The translations under genes and the position numbers were made by a program. The notes under the pieces are model-generated. The model made no database searches, was not told where the DNA came from, and worked only from the letters and a program-made list of their open reading frames with translations. This document shows, piece after piece, positions 55,948-64,000 of a stretch of DNA of 64,000 nucleotides. This stretch comes from Bedellia somnulentella (taxonomy: Eukaryota > Arthropoda > Insecta > Lepidoptera > Bedelliidae): assembly GCA_963576735.1 (NCBI GenBank), contig OY755191.1:5547608-5611607 (forward strand), in the 5' to 3' direction. Position 1 is the stretch's first letter. Every line of letters starts with the position of its first letter.

Positions 55948-58729
55948 ATGATGGTATTTAGGAAATGTTTTGTTGGTAAGTGAATTATTATATTGTTATT
56001 ATTTTTAGTTTTACTTAATTGGTCTTCACAGCTGTACTATTTTTTATATTAAACCCGGTTATAAGATCAAAACCCTTAGCCTATTTTTAAAGATAAAGGA
56101 TTGAAGGGAAGTTGGGGTAAATTAGATGTTGATATTTAATGTTGAATACAATAGTCACTATTCACCTGCCTTGTCTATTAAGAGAAATGTCGCCGTAGCG
56201 CTGGGCGTATACCTCGCCATGCTGCAATCAATGACATCATCAGACGGGCTCTTACCACTATCAACATTCCAGCTATCCTGGAACCGTCAAGTTTGCTGCG
56301 CGATGATGGTAAGAGGCCACATGGTATGTCATTGATTCCACGGAAAAATGGGAAGACACTAGTGTGGGATGCATCTTGCTTTGACACGATAGCGCCGTCC
56401 CATTTATCGGAGTCTGCACCTAGAGCTGGTTCTGCGGCTATTGATGCTGAGGGTCTCAAGGAGCGAAAATACAGTGATCTATGTGAAGACCATATTCTTA
56501 CTGCTTTCGCTGTTGAGACCCTTGGTCCATGGGACTGAAGTGCATGTCGATTTTTCAAAGAAATTTCGGCGCGCTTGGTGTAGACGTGTGGTGATCCAAG
56601 GGCTGGTGCGTATTTTGCCCAACGTATTAATTTGGCTATAAAAAGGGGCAATGCCGCCAGCCTCCTTGGAAGCTTACCACCAAGCGGCAGCGATTTTGAA
56701 GATATTTTTTATATGGTGTAGGTGGTCTATTTTATTTTTTTATTGGTGAAATTTGTACATAATTATATTTTATTTACACAATAACTGTGTATGAATGAAA
56801 TATTAGTTAATTTGTAAATCAAATTTAATATACAAAACATCTTTTATATGCTTTTTTCAGGTTTGATACTTATTAGTTTCATTCGTCAAGTATGGACGCA
56901 CACGGAACAAGAAGCTGAAGACTTTTTCTTTCCTCTGGAACCTGTAAGATTTTAATATTTACATACTTACTCACTTATGCTCACGGCAATAACTCCCTCG
57001 AAGGGGTACCCAGAGCTGAGGAATAAGGAATTCTCCGGCCACATTTGGAATTTGTGTAAGAAAAAGATGGTTTAAATAAAGGTTGTTGGTGATGGGTATC
57101 CAACAGCATCGCCCAAAATTCCCTTGAAAATGCTTAATATCCTTAGTCACCTTTTACGTATACAAACGGGAAGAAATGGGGTAGTCATATTTTAACCGAC
57201 ACTTCACAGCTTTCAATTATATTTATTATATATATATCTCTAATGTTTTTACATGCATCTAGACATAAAACCACGCCTAAAGTTCCTATTGGGGTAGGCA
57301 CGGACTATTGATCACCGATTTGTATGATCTTGGTAAACCTCTGTACTTCCATTTAGATCCATCAATATTTTAGTTTTCGTAATGTGATGTTATCACTTTT
57401 AACATACTTACTCACAAAATGTAAATACATATAACGGTAACCTTATAGTACTAAGTTGTATTTTTTTACGATTATATAGGTACATTGGAGCAAAAATCCT
57501 CATTCTTATTTCAATTATTGTTGCCTAGTTGGCCATCACAGTCTTTGCGCATGCGCGACTATATGAACAGCTGTGATTTATCTTAAAAAAAAATTCGGAC
57601 TACCTATTTTCATTGACAACCAGTTTGTATATAGCTAGGGGATTGTAGGCCTTTAAGTGTTTTTTATTGTTTTTGCGATGTGGTAATCACCCTTTATTAT
57701 ACAATCTTTTCTCTACAAAATTCCGAACTTGGCTGAAGAATTTCTAATTATTAGGCTTTGGCTACTACTACAGCCATGAGTACTAAGGTAAAACTTATTG
57801 CATAATATTTTTATCCTCAGATGATAAACTACTGCAAACTAGCTGACGAATGCCAACACGACTTTGTAATGATTTGCGGACAGGACTCCCTCGGACTGTT
57901 CAGATTGTTCACCGACAACTGTGACTTGTACGAGTTTAACTGCGATCAGAAGAAACGTAATAGAATTTATAATACTTCTATTTATTTTTATTTGTACTAT
58001 TTATTCAATTGGTGTGTACTATTCTATGGTACGCGGGTTCGAGTCCTGCTGAAGGGCAAGCACGAGCGCTATTTTATCGAAACGATATCGGTTAGAATGA
58101 GATGGCAGTATACGATACTAAGTAAGTGCGTAAGAGATGTCTGCTTTATCCCACGCGATAACTAGTTTAAACACCGCTCGTACTAACCGGGCTGGTGTCA
58201 AATTTTTTCTTTCCTTAATGGATTACTAAATTAATCCCCACATGAGATTTCATGCACAACAAGGTCTAATTATATGGTAACATACTCTCGCTTCCCTTAT
58301 ATTTCTCTAATATTCTCATTCATGCTAGGCATTTCATTTTTTATTATGTACGCAGACAAGGCATTTATTCAACTGGTTTGACACAATTGTGTTAATAGCA
58401 CTTGTGTGTGTGTAAAAGCTCGTTGTGATCAAAAGGATAGGAACTTCAGAATTAATATTTTTCGCTACTTATGAAGATAGGATAAAGTAAAAATCGCGTC
58501 TTAAGTGATAAGTGAAAATCAGTTGCTTATTAACTACATATTTGTTTACTACAAACTTAATGCAAATCATTAGTGATTGCATGGGATCTATTAGAAGTAA
58601 TAAGATTATGGTATTTTATACCGATCTATTATAATAAGAATAACACATTATCTTGCAGAATACAGACATGTGAGAATGACTACTTGTGAATACGAACTAC
58701 GTGCGTACCCTGGAATAGGACAAACATAA
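55948..58729 (+). CDS. Small secreted Kazal-like protein (4 exons, 105 aa)
   Basis: Exons 55948-55975, 56861-56943, 57821-57956 and 58659-58729 join in frame (phases 1, 0, 1) from ATG to TAA. Residues 1 to about 22 are a signal peptide (basic start, then LILISF core) split by intron 1. The mature part starts with an acidic stretch (HTEQEAEDFFF) and carries six cysteines, C42, C48, C56, C71, C78 and C92, spaced 5-7-14-6-13. ICGQ, TDNCDLYEFNC and the final YRHV...C fit Kazal-type inhibitor domains, but the six-residue C4-C5 gap is wider than in classical Kazal domains. Likely role: extracellular protease inhibitor or Kazal-derived secreted factor; the target is unknown. A paralogue with the same exon phases lies head to head on the other strand. 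Introns 1 and 2 contain TE fragments. Confidence 0.82.
56183..56715 (+). pseudogene. TE-derived PD-(D/E)XK-like nuclease domain fragment
   Basis: Frames on the plus strand read RHAAINDIIRRALTTINIPA (from about 56215), DDGKRPHGMSLIPRKNGKTL, VWDASCFDTIAPS, then DLCEDHILTAFAVETLGPW and, after a shift, AQRINLAIKRGNAASLLG. The DG...VWDA(S/T)..DT pattern is typical of a restriction-like C-terminal domain found next to reverse transcriptases in several animal non-LTR elements. Frameshifted, in intron 1 of the plus-strand Kazal-like gene. Exact parent element unknown. Confidence 0.62.
56965..57215 (-). repeat. SINE-A, decayed
   Basis: CACTTATGCTCACGGCAATA to CGACACTTCACAGC, in intron 2 of the plus-strand Kazal-like gene. 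Confidence 0.75.
57260..57375 (-). repeat. RTE LINE 3' fragment, decayed
   Basis: TTCCTATTGGGGTAGGCACG to TTAGATCCATCAAT. A decayed plus-strand SINE-A piece follows at 57655-57785. Confidence 0.65.
58057..58195. repeat. Short MITE-like repeat (copy 2)
   Basis: AAGCACGAGCGCTATTTTATC at left and GCTCGTACTAACC at right. Interior GATATCGGTTAGAATGAGAT, CAGTATACGATACTAAG matches 17150-17275. It follows exon 3 of the plus-strand Kazal-like gene by 100 bases. Confidence 0.65.
58200..58275 (+). repeat. SINE-C 3' fragment
   Basis: CAAATTTTTTCTTTCCTTAA, AATCCCCACATGAGATTTC, CATGCACAACAAGGTC. Diverged terminal part. Confidence 0.6.
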
Positions 58730-58780
58730 TGGCGAAAATTTCCAATGTTTTTCAATCTTAGGTCTAATTCTTAATAATTA

Positions 58781-58786
58781 AATAAA
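58781..58786 (+). terminator. Candidate poly(A) signal of the plus-strand Kazal-like gene
   Basis: AATAAA 52 bases after the stop codon at 58727-58729. A second AATAAA follows within about 20 bases. Confidence 0.55.
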
Positions 58787-58878
58787 ATACTAATTATTAA
58801 ATAAATTCGTCAATGAAAATTTAAGTCATTATTTTTTTAACATACCCAACTATTCACATGTGCTTAAGTTAACATATT

Positions 58879-58990
58879 GCCTCCTTGGTGTAGCGGTAAA
58901 GTGTTTCAAATATGGAGGTCTCAGGTTCAATCCTCCCGAGATGAACTCACAAATTTAATCGTCGAATTCAACCAAGTTTGAAAGGATATT
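58879..58990 (+). repeat. SINE-D: tRNA-like retroposon
   Basis: GCCTCCTTGGTGTAGCGGTA (A box), AGGTTCAATCCTCCCG (B box), then CAACCAAGTTTGAAAGG. Not a functional tRNA: no proper anticodon arm. Confidence 0.65.
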
Positions 58991-59053
58991 GCGCGCTTGG
59001 TTAACCTGATTATCCCAAAATATAGAATAGAATAAAATAACTCTTTATTGTAC

Positions 59054-59441
59054 TACTAATATTAATAAATTTCTTCGCTTAATTCCGCTAAATAATACCT
59101 GCAGTCTTCATGCAACATGCACTGTGCACCGCCCGCCCTTCCACTTACAAGAAATCGAAAAGCAGACAATGCACCACACACACACCCGCAAGCGAAAACC
59201 ACAGGCAACCACAAACATGCGACGCGTTTCGACTCAACACGAGTCATTGACGAGCAGTTAGTAGACAGTTCGGCAGCTGACCAGCGAGCTGCCTGTTTTT
59301 CGCTTGCGGGTGTGTGTGTGGTGCATTGTCTGCTTTTCGATTTCTTGTAAGTGGAAGGGCGGGCGGTGCACAGTGCATGTTGCATGAAGACTGCAGGTAT
59401 TATTTAGCGGAATTAAGCGAAGAAATTTATTAATATTAGTA
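59054..59441. repeat. Perfect 145-bp inverted repeat with 98-bp spacer
   Basis: 59054-59198 and 59297-59441 are exact reverse complements over all 145 bases, checked base by base, including a CA/TG run and GC-rich GCACCGCCCGCCC. The spacer holds two smaller inverted repeats, GACTC-AACAC-GAGTC and GCAGCT...AGCTGC. The spacer minus strand (GACTCGTGTTGAGTCGAAAC, then GCGTCG) resembles the hairpin region of Penelope-type terminal repeats; this link is tentative. Confidence 0.95.
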
Positions 59442-59469
59442 TTGCTATGGATTTCCGCAAAGTAACGCC

Positions 59470-59930
59470 TGATTCAATCCAATATCTTTATTGTACATCA
59501 AACACAAATTTACAACAGAAATTATCATACAGTTTACAGTGAGGTACAATCGGCGGTCTTATCGCTAAAAGCGATCTCTTCCAGACAATCTTTGGAAGGT
59601 GAGCTCGGTAAACTAGTTATCTGGGTAGATGCATAAAACAAGCTTACTTTAAAACTAACTTATTTGATTGAAATAATAAATAATAACATAAATTATTAAT
59701 TGCACAAAAAATATATATATGTATAGAAATACAAAAAATATATATAGAAGATTCCGTGCTTGGGAGAGCACGTAAAACTGTCGGTCTCGGCTACTATCAA
59801 GGTAGTAGTCGTATTAATCTGTCAACACGCACTTGGCCATCGTGGTAGATTTTGGCCACATGACTCTATTGAAGGTATACTCGAGCCCCGAGTGGGGACA
59901 TATGTGGGAAGAATATCAACACAAGAAAAT
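59470..59930. repeat. LINE/SINE tail fragments
   Basis: 59480-59620 (CAATATCTTTATTGTACATC to AAAAGCGATCTCTTCCAGAC) looks like a non-LTR 3' end. 59750-59920 (ATTCCGTGCTTGGGAGAGCA, CTGTCGGTCTCGG, CGAGTGGGGACATATGTGGG) looks like another dispersed lepidopteran repeat. Recognised from recollection only. Confidence 0.45.
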
Positions 59931-60003
59931 CTGAATTTTGTATTCCTAATAAATAAAATGGTTGCCTCAGAGCCGTATCGTCTGCAAACTTAATTAATAT
60001 TTA

Positions 60004-60345
60004 CATACATACATACATATACTCACGCCGTTAATTCCCATTGGGGTAGGCAGAGACTATCGATCGCCACTTCGCACGATCCTGGCAAACCTCTCTTGCT
60101 TCGTCTACATCCATCAATCTTTTCATACATGCTCTTTTATTCTTCATACTTCGGACGCCTGCCTTTTTGAGCACACTTTCAATTTGGTCCAAGTGTGTCT
60201 TTCGAGGCCGTCCTCTACTAACATTACCTTCCACATTAGCTCTATAGATACCTTTTACCAATTTCCTATCATCCATTCTCTTGATGTGCCCAAACCACCT
60301 CAACATTCCTTTTTCTATCTTACTTACAATATCATCTTTAACACC
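60004..60345 (-). mobile_element. RTE LINE, 5'-truncated, 12-bp target duplication
   Basis: Flanked by AATTAATATTTA (59992-60003 and 60346-60357). An unbroken C-terminal frame (60306-60031): MLRWFGHIKRMDDRKLVKG, VSRGRPRKTHLDQIESVLKK, CQDRAKWRSI, YPNGN stop. After the stop comes TTAACGGCGTGAGTATATG and a TATG tail. The peptide is near-identical to the copy at 48907-49203, so this LINE was active recently. Confidence 0.9.
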
Positions 60346-60357
60346 AATTAATATTTA

Positions 60358-61145
60358 ATAATGACAATAACCTAATGATCCATATCTATCAAACCTTCAC
60401 CTTATTAGATTAAATATTTTTCTCAATAGCAACAGCAGTTGGAAGTCTCGTGGCAAGTTGATTCGCAAATACAAGTTGTGCCAATATTAAATATTAGCTG
60501 TAGTTGGTAAACTGTAATGTTTGACGTCACTTGCAGCTACTATGTTTGTTACAGGATTCTTGAAACTATTTTCTATCTATTAATGCTCTTTACAGTTTGT
60601 CATAACATAACCATTTTTCTTTATAATAACTGTCTTCTTGATGAAACCCAGAAGTGGGGATTTTTATGCCGAATGTAGAAGGCATGAGATCAATTTATGC
60701 CCCTCTATCATGAGGTGTGTCCGAGCTATATTTCACATTATAGTTACGTCAGAAGATTATATTATAAGAACAGATTATATATACAAGAATCTGTCAGTTT
60801 TTCACTACTCACGAGACATATCCGTTGTCTAAAGCCTCATGATACTTTCACTTGATATTTCCTCTATATTGGTTTTTTATTTCTTGTCTTTTCAAATGGT
60901 TAAGAAAAACCTTTTCTCTTAGAATCTTAATTCATTACAGTGTCATAAGGTAAGCAGCATTCTATATGTATAGCGTAGGGTTACCCGATCCTCTATTGAG
61001 TATAGTAGACCGAACACTTCATTTTAAATCTGCGACTATTTATAACTTGCGAACGGACTATAAATGAATCTTAGCTGAAAGTTGGTGAGGTTATATCTTA
61101 AAATCAGGAAACAAAGATTGGATAATTTTATAAAAATGAAGGATT
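60358..61145. other. No recognised feature
   Basis: AT-rich; short open frames without family resemblance. Confidence 0.4.
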
Positions 61146-61222
61146 TTTACATACATACATATACTCACGCCATTAGTTCCCATTGGGGTAGGCAGAAGCT
61201 ATCGATCGCCACTTTGTATGAA
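61146..61222 (-). repeat. RTE LINE 3' tip
   Basis: ACATACATACATATACTCAC then GCCATTAGTTCCCATTGGGG and CGATCGCCACTTTGTATG. Only about 75 bases: a very short 5'-truncated insertion. Confidence 0.8.
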
Positions 61223-61419
61223 ATATTTTTGTCGGAAATCAAAAGGCTCCGCAACTGCTTAATCGTTTTCAAAAAATATGTTTCCTTTGGCAAGCAGAAA
61301 CTATTAGAAGTAACATAGGCTAGTAATATCATCAGGCTAAATATCATAGAGGGTAAAGTAAAAACTACTGTACACCATCCAATCGAAGTCGAGCGGACCA
61401 CAAGTTACTATGTAGAATT

Positions 61420-62681
61420 GAGGAGCGTCTGTTCAAAAGGAGCTATTTACATGCTAACCATATTTTTGATAATTTAAAAAAAAAGTTTTTTTCTGAAATT
61501 TAGTATGAGGCAAGTGCATTTTTTTAAATTGAGATAATTCATGAGAAGTCTACTTACTTTATGAGTAAAATTTTTATTTTTGTATCTTTAACAAAGACCA
61601 CAATATTAAATTATAAATATTTTAAATAACACCTTTTGATCAGTTATTCTGAAAATAGCACCTCTTGTTCTGAAATGATAACAAATAGCACCTTTTGGTC
61701 AGTAATTCTTAGAGTATAAGTTCGGTCTAGTAAATAAAAAACTAAAATAGAAAGGTGAAAGTAATTTTTATATTCTAATTTGACCAATGTCATGTTCTAA
61801 GCAGTCACAAGCTTCATCATGTTGGTGATCTTCATTGTTATTACCGGTTATCGTCGTTTGCTCATCAAGAATAATGTTCCTAAAGAATAACAACTCTGGT
61901 AACTCAGCCCAGCCATCTCCGAATTGCTTCACAAGTAAATTATTCACGTCTTTCTTTTCTTGCTGTCAATACCTTGAGGTCTCATGGGCAATTGTTTAAC
62001 AGTTTGGCAGTGCCGCTTGCCTCTCTTTAGAAGATTAATCGGCTTTGAAACTGTTTCAAATCGAAACGTCTCATGAGTATAAATGTTGCAGCCAGAGCGT
62101 TGAGATTTTTTAATAATAATCCTTTTCACTGATTGTATGTCTGCAACTTTCTTATAATTTTGTTCCAGATCTTTTATGTTATAGAGACTCCAGTCTTCTC
62201 CCAGCACTTTCATTGTTCCATGCTTTCTATAAATTTCATAGTATGCCTCAGGAAGTGTCATTACTGTCGCTCGCTTTATGTCCTTTTCCAATCTGTATGT
62301 AAATATCTTTTTTTTTCTGGCCTGAATTCGAGTCCTTCTTATCTAATTTTTCAGAAACAGAAGAACTGGCAATTCGTTTGTTTTGTAGCAAGTAAATAGT
62401 TCTTTTTGTATAAAACCATAAATAATTATCAGAATTACTATGATATTTAGCCCTTTTTGATCAGAATTGTGATTGGTGTTTACCAACCAGTTACAACCTG
62501 TTACAATTAGCACCTTTTGACCAGAACCGTAACAAAAGGTGGAAGTTTGAAGAGGAAATAGACACTTTTGACCAAAAATAAATACAGAGCATGATGAGAT
62601 CTTGGATGGCAAGTGAAATTCATAATAAAAACGTATGAACAATCCAATACGTAAATAGCTCCTTTTGAACAGACGCTCCTC
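61420..62681 (-). mobile_element. 1262-bp DNA element with perfect 31-bp inverted repeats
   Basis: Left 61420-61450 and right 62651-62681 are exact reverse complements (start GAGGAGCGTCTGTTCAAAAG). AATT flanks both ends (61416-61419, 62682-62685), a possible 4-bp target duplication. The terminal word AGCTCCTTTTGAACAG recurs inside in variant form (AGCACCTTTTGxxCAG) at 61628, 61657, 61687, 62449 and 62509. The superfamily is not recognised. The coding part appears reduced. Confidence 0.85.
61944..62291 (-). pseudogene. Truncated ORF of the 1262-bp element (115 codons)
   Basis: Basic peptide with AYYEIYRKHGTMKVLGEDWS, LYNIKDLEQNYKKV and RIIIKKSQRSG. It is probably a surviving piece of the element's own protein, since it is centred between the subterminal repeats. 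No catalytic motif is visible, and upstream sequence is frame-broken in the poly-A run near 62310. Function unknown. Confidence 0.45.
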
Positions 62682-63020
62682 AATTAAGATCACAATATCT
62701 TGCAACGTTGTAAACTAGTTAGTAATAAAGTGAGCACCTACGCATACCCGTTGCTATCAAAAACAGCGTTAGTACTGGCGCGATGAATCCGCTGAACAAT
62801 GGTCAATTAATTATAATGTTAAGATAAGTCGCCACTATGGACGAGCTTGTTATTTGAATTTTCGAAAATCTGTAATCCTATTGCTAAGCAAAGATGAAAA
62901 GTTTGTTAAGGATATGGAATCTTGTCGAAGTGAAAATGTTGTATTGATGGAAAATATACTTTCCAGGAGTTTTGAGTACAATCATTAGTATTTAGGAAAT
63001 TCGCGTATTCTTCTTGGTAA

Positions 63021-63508
63021 CATAACATAAAACATAAACGTTCACGCCGTTTATCCCAGAAGGGGTTGGCAGAGGTACTAATACTTCTGAACATCACGTG
63101 ACTTTGTCACCTGGTGTTCAGAGTACCCACGTTATAAAATAACCTCTCTTTATATGCTAACAATATTATGAACAATTTCGTATGGTACTTGTTTTCCTAA
63201 AATATACTTAATCGAAGGTTTTTTTGTAAGTGTCCAGAGAAGGTACCCACGTTTTGCTTAGACAGTGTACTCACGTGATAGGGGGCCGGCCTATCGCCGT
63301 TTTGTACGAATACACTGTCACATGACTAAGTACAACTCAGCCATGTGGGTTTCCTCACGATATTTTCCCTCACCGTTAACAACCATGATAAATTAACCAG
63401 ACATATGACTTTAGAAAAGACAAATTGGTGTAGGCCCGACCCAGGATTGGAACTCACGCCCTTCTGTTTTCGGGCGGGTGTTCTACCCACTGGACTATCA
63501 TGTCGTTG
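63021..63508 (-). repeat. SINE-B, mosaic or interrupted, 10-bp target duplication
   Basis: Flanked by TTCTTGGTAA (63011-63020, 63509-63518). Full copy with tRNA-like head CCACTGGACTATCATGTCG at right. Split by about 109 bases (63134-63242), with GTACCCACGTT on both sides (63123-63133, 63243-63253). Confidence 0.87.
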
Positions 63509-64000
63509 TTCTTGGTAAAGAAGAATAAGCCCTAAAACCACTCAACCGATTTTAAAATTTCCTTTTCAATGTAATCCTACAACCTTTAGAAGAAACATCA
63601 GCTGTATATCAAGACGCAACATTTTATAAGAGGTGTGTAGTGATTAAGATACCTTAGATATTTGAAAAAATAAAGTACATTTACTATTTTTATACTCAAT
63701 TTATTTTATCGAACGTAGCAAAAATATAAGTTTATTATTTAATGGAAATCTTATTTGTGGCTTTTTGTAGGAGGTTTCATATTGTCTCCATGATTTTGAT
63801 ATGGTATATTAATTTGGCTAAGTAATTTGGTAATTAATGCATTGAATATTTAGAAAGTTTAACTTGCTCCCGGTAACACTCTTGTAACATTAAACTTATT
63901 GTCACAAAACATCGATTCCCTTATGTAATTTTTTAAATTAATTTGAGTTAAGAAACCTTTGCAAGAAAAATAACCACCAAAACCTTAAACATTATAAAAA

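Noticed and set aside
59117..59385. Cysteine- and histidine-containing frames on both strands
   Set aside because: Both derive from the perfect inverted repeat at 59054-59441 and simply mirror each other.
1..64000. Search for CRISPR arrays, rRNA genes or bacterial operons
   Set aside because: None seen. The regular short repeats are ACAT/TATG SINE tails and microsatellites of a eukaryotic genome.

Overview
The window is AT-rich, intron-rich, repeat-dense insect DNA, most likely from a moth or butterfly (Lepidoptera). This is inferred from a bHLH-PAS gene of the insect dysfusion family, from short phase-conserved exons with GTAAGT donors, and from the mix of retroposons (RTE-like LINE tails with ATGT-type simple repeats, tRNA-derived SINEs, Penelope, jockey-like, mariner and hAT elements). 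No database was searched.

Three host genes can be assembled from splice signals and reading frame. (1) A dysfusion (dys/NPAS4-type) transcription factor runs on the minus strand from 37734 to 17596. It has eleven coding exons that join in frame to 547 residues. The first coding exon is only 11 nt and lies 12.5 kb upstream of the bHLH exon. (2) A four-exon minus-strand gene (54142 to 48617, 92 residues) encodes a small secreted Kazal-like protein. (3) A four-exon plus-strand paralogue (55948 to 58729, 105 residues) has identical intron phases. Genes 2 and 3 lie head to head, 1.8 kb apart.

Most of the rest is transposable elements. The commonest is a roughly 245-bp family (called SINE-A here, about 30 copies in both orientations). 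Others are a roughly 360-bp tRNA-derived SINE (SINE-B), a fold-back tRNA-like retroposon (SINE-C) and 5'-truncated ends of an RTE-type LINE. SINE-A, SINE-B and the LINE share the same kind of 3' tail, and many copies still have 9-14 bp target-site duplications. DNA transposons include a complete 3031-bp hAT-like element with an intact 739-codon transposase gene inside a SINE-A copy, a 1262-bp element with perfect 31-bp terminal inverted repeats, a 736-bp remnant with TAA target duplications, a 217-bp MITE with TTA duplications and a decayed mariner. A jockey-like LINE (51.5-53.8 kb) sits in intron 1 of the minus-strand Kazal-like gene.

Layout: 1-17 kb is repeats only; 17.6-37.7 kb is dys with TE-filled introns; 37.7-38.3 kb is its candidate promoter; 38.8-48.6 kb has no recognised gene; 48.6-58.7 kb is the Kazal-like pair; 59-64 kb is repeats, including a perfect 145-bp inverted repeat. 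The family names SINE-A to SINE-D are labels for this answer, not database names.
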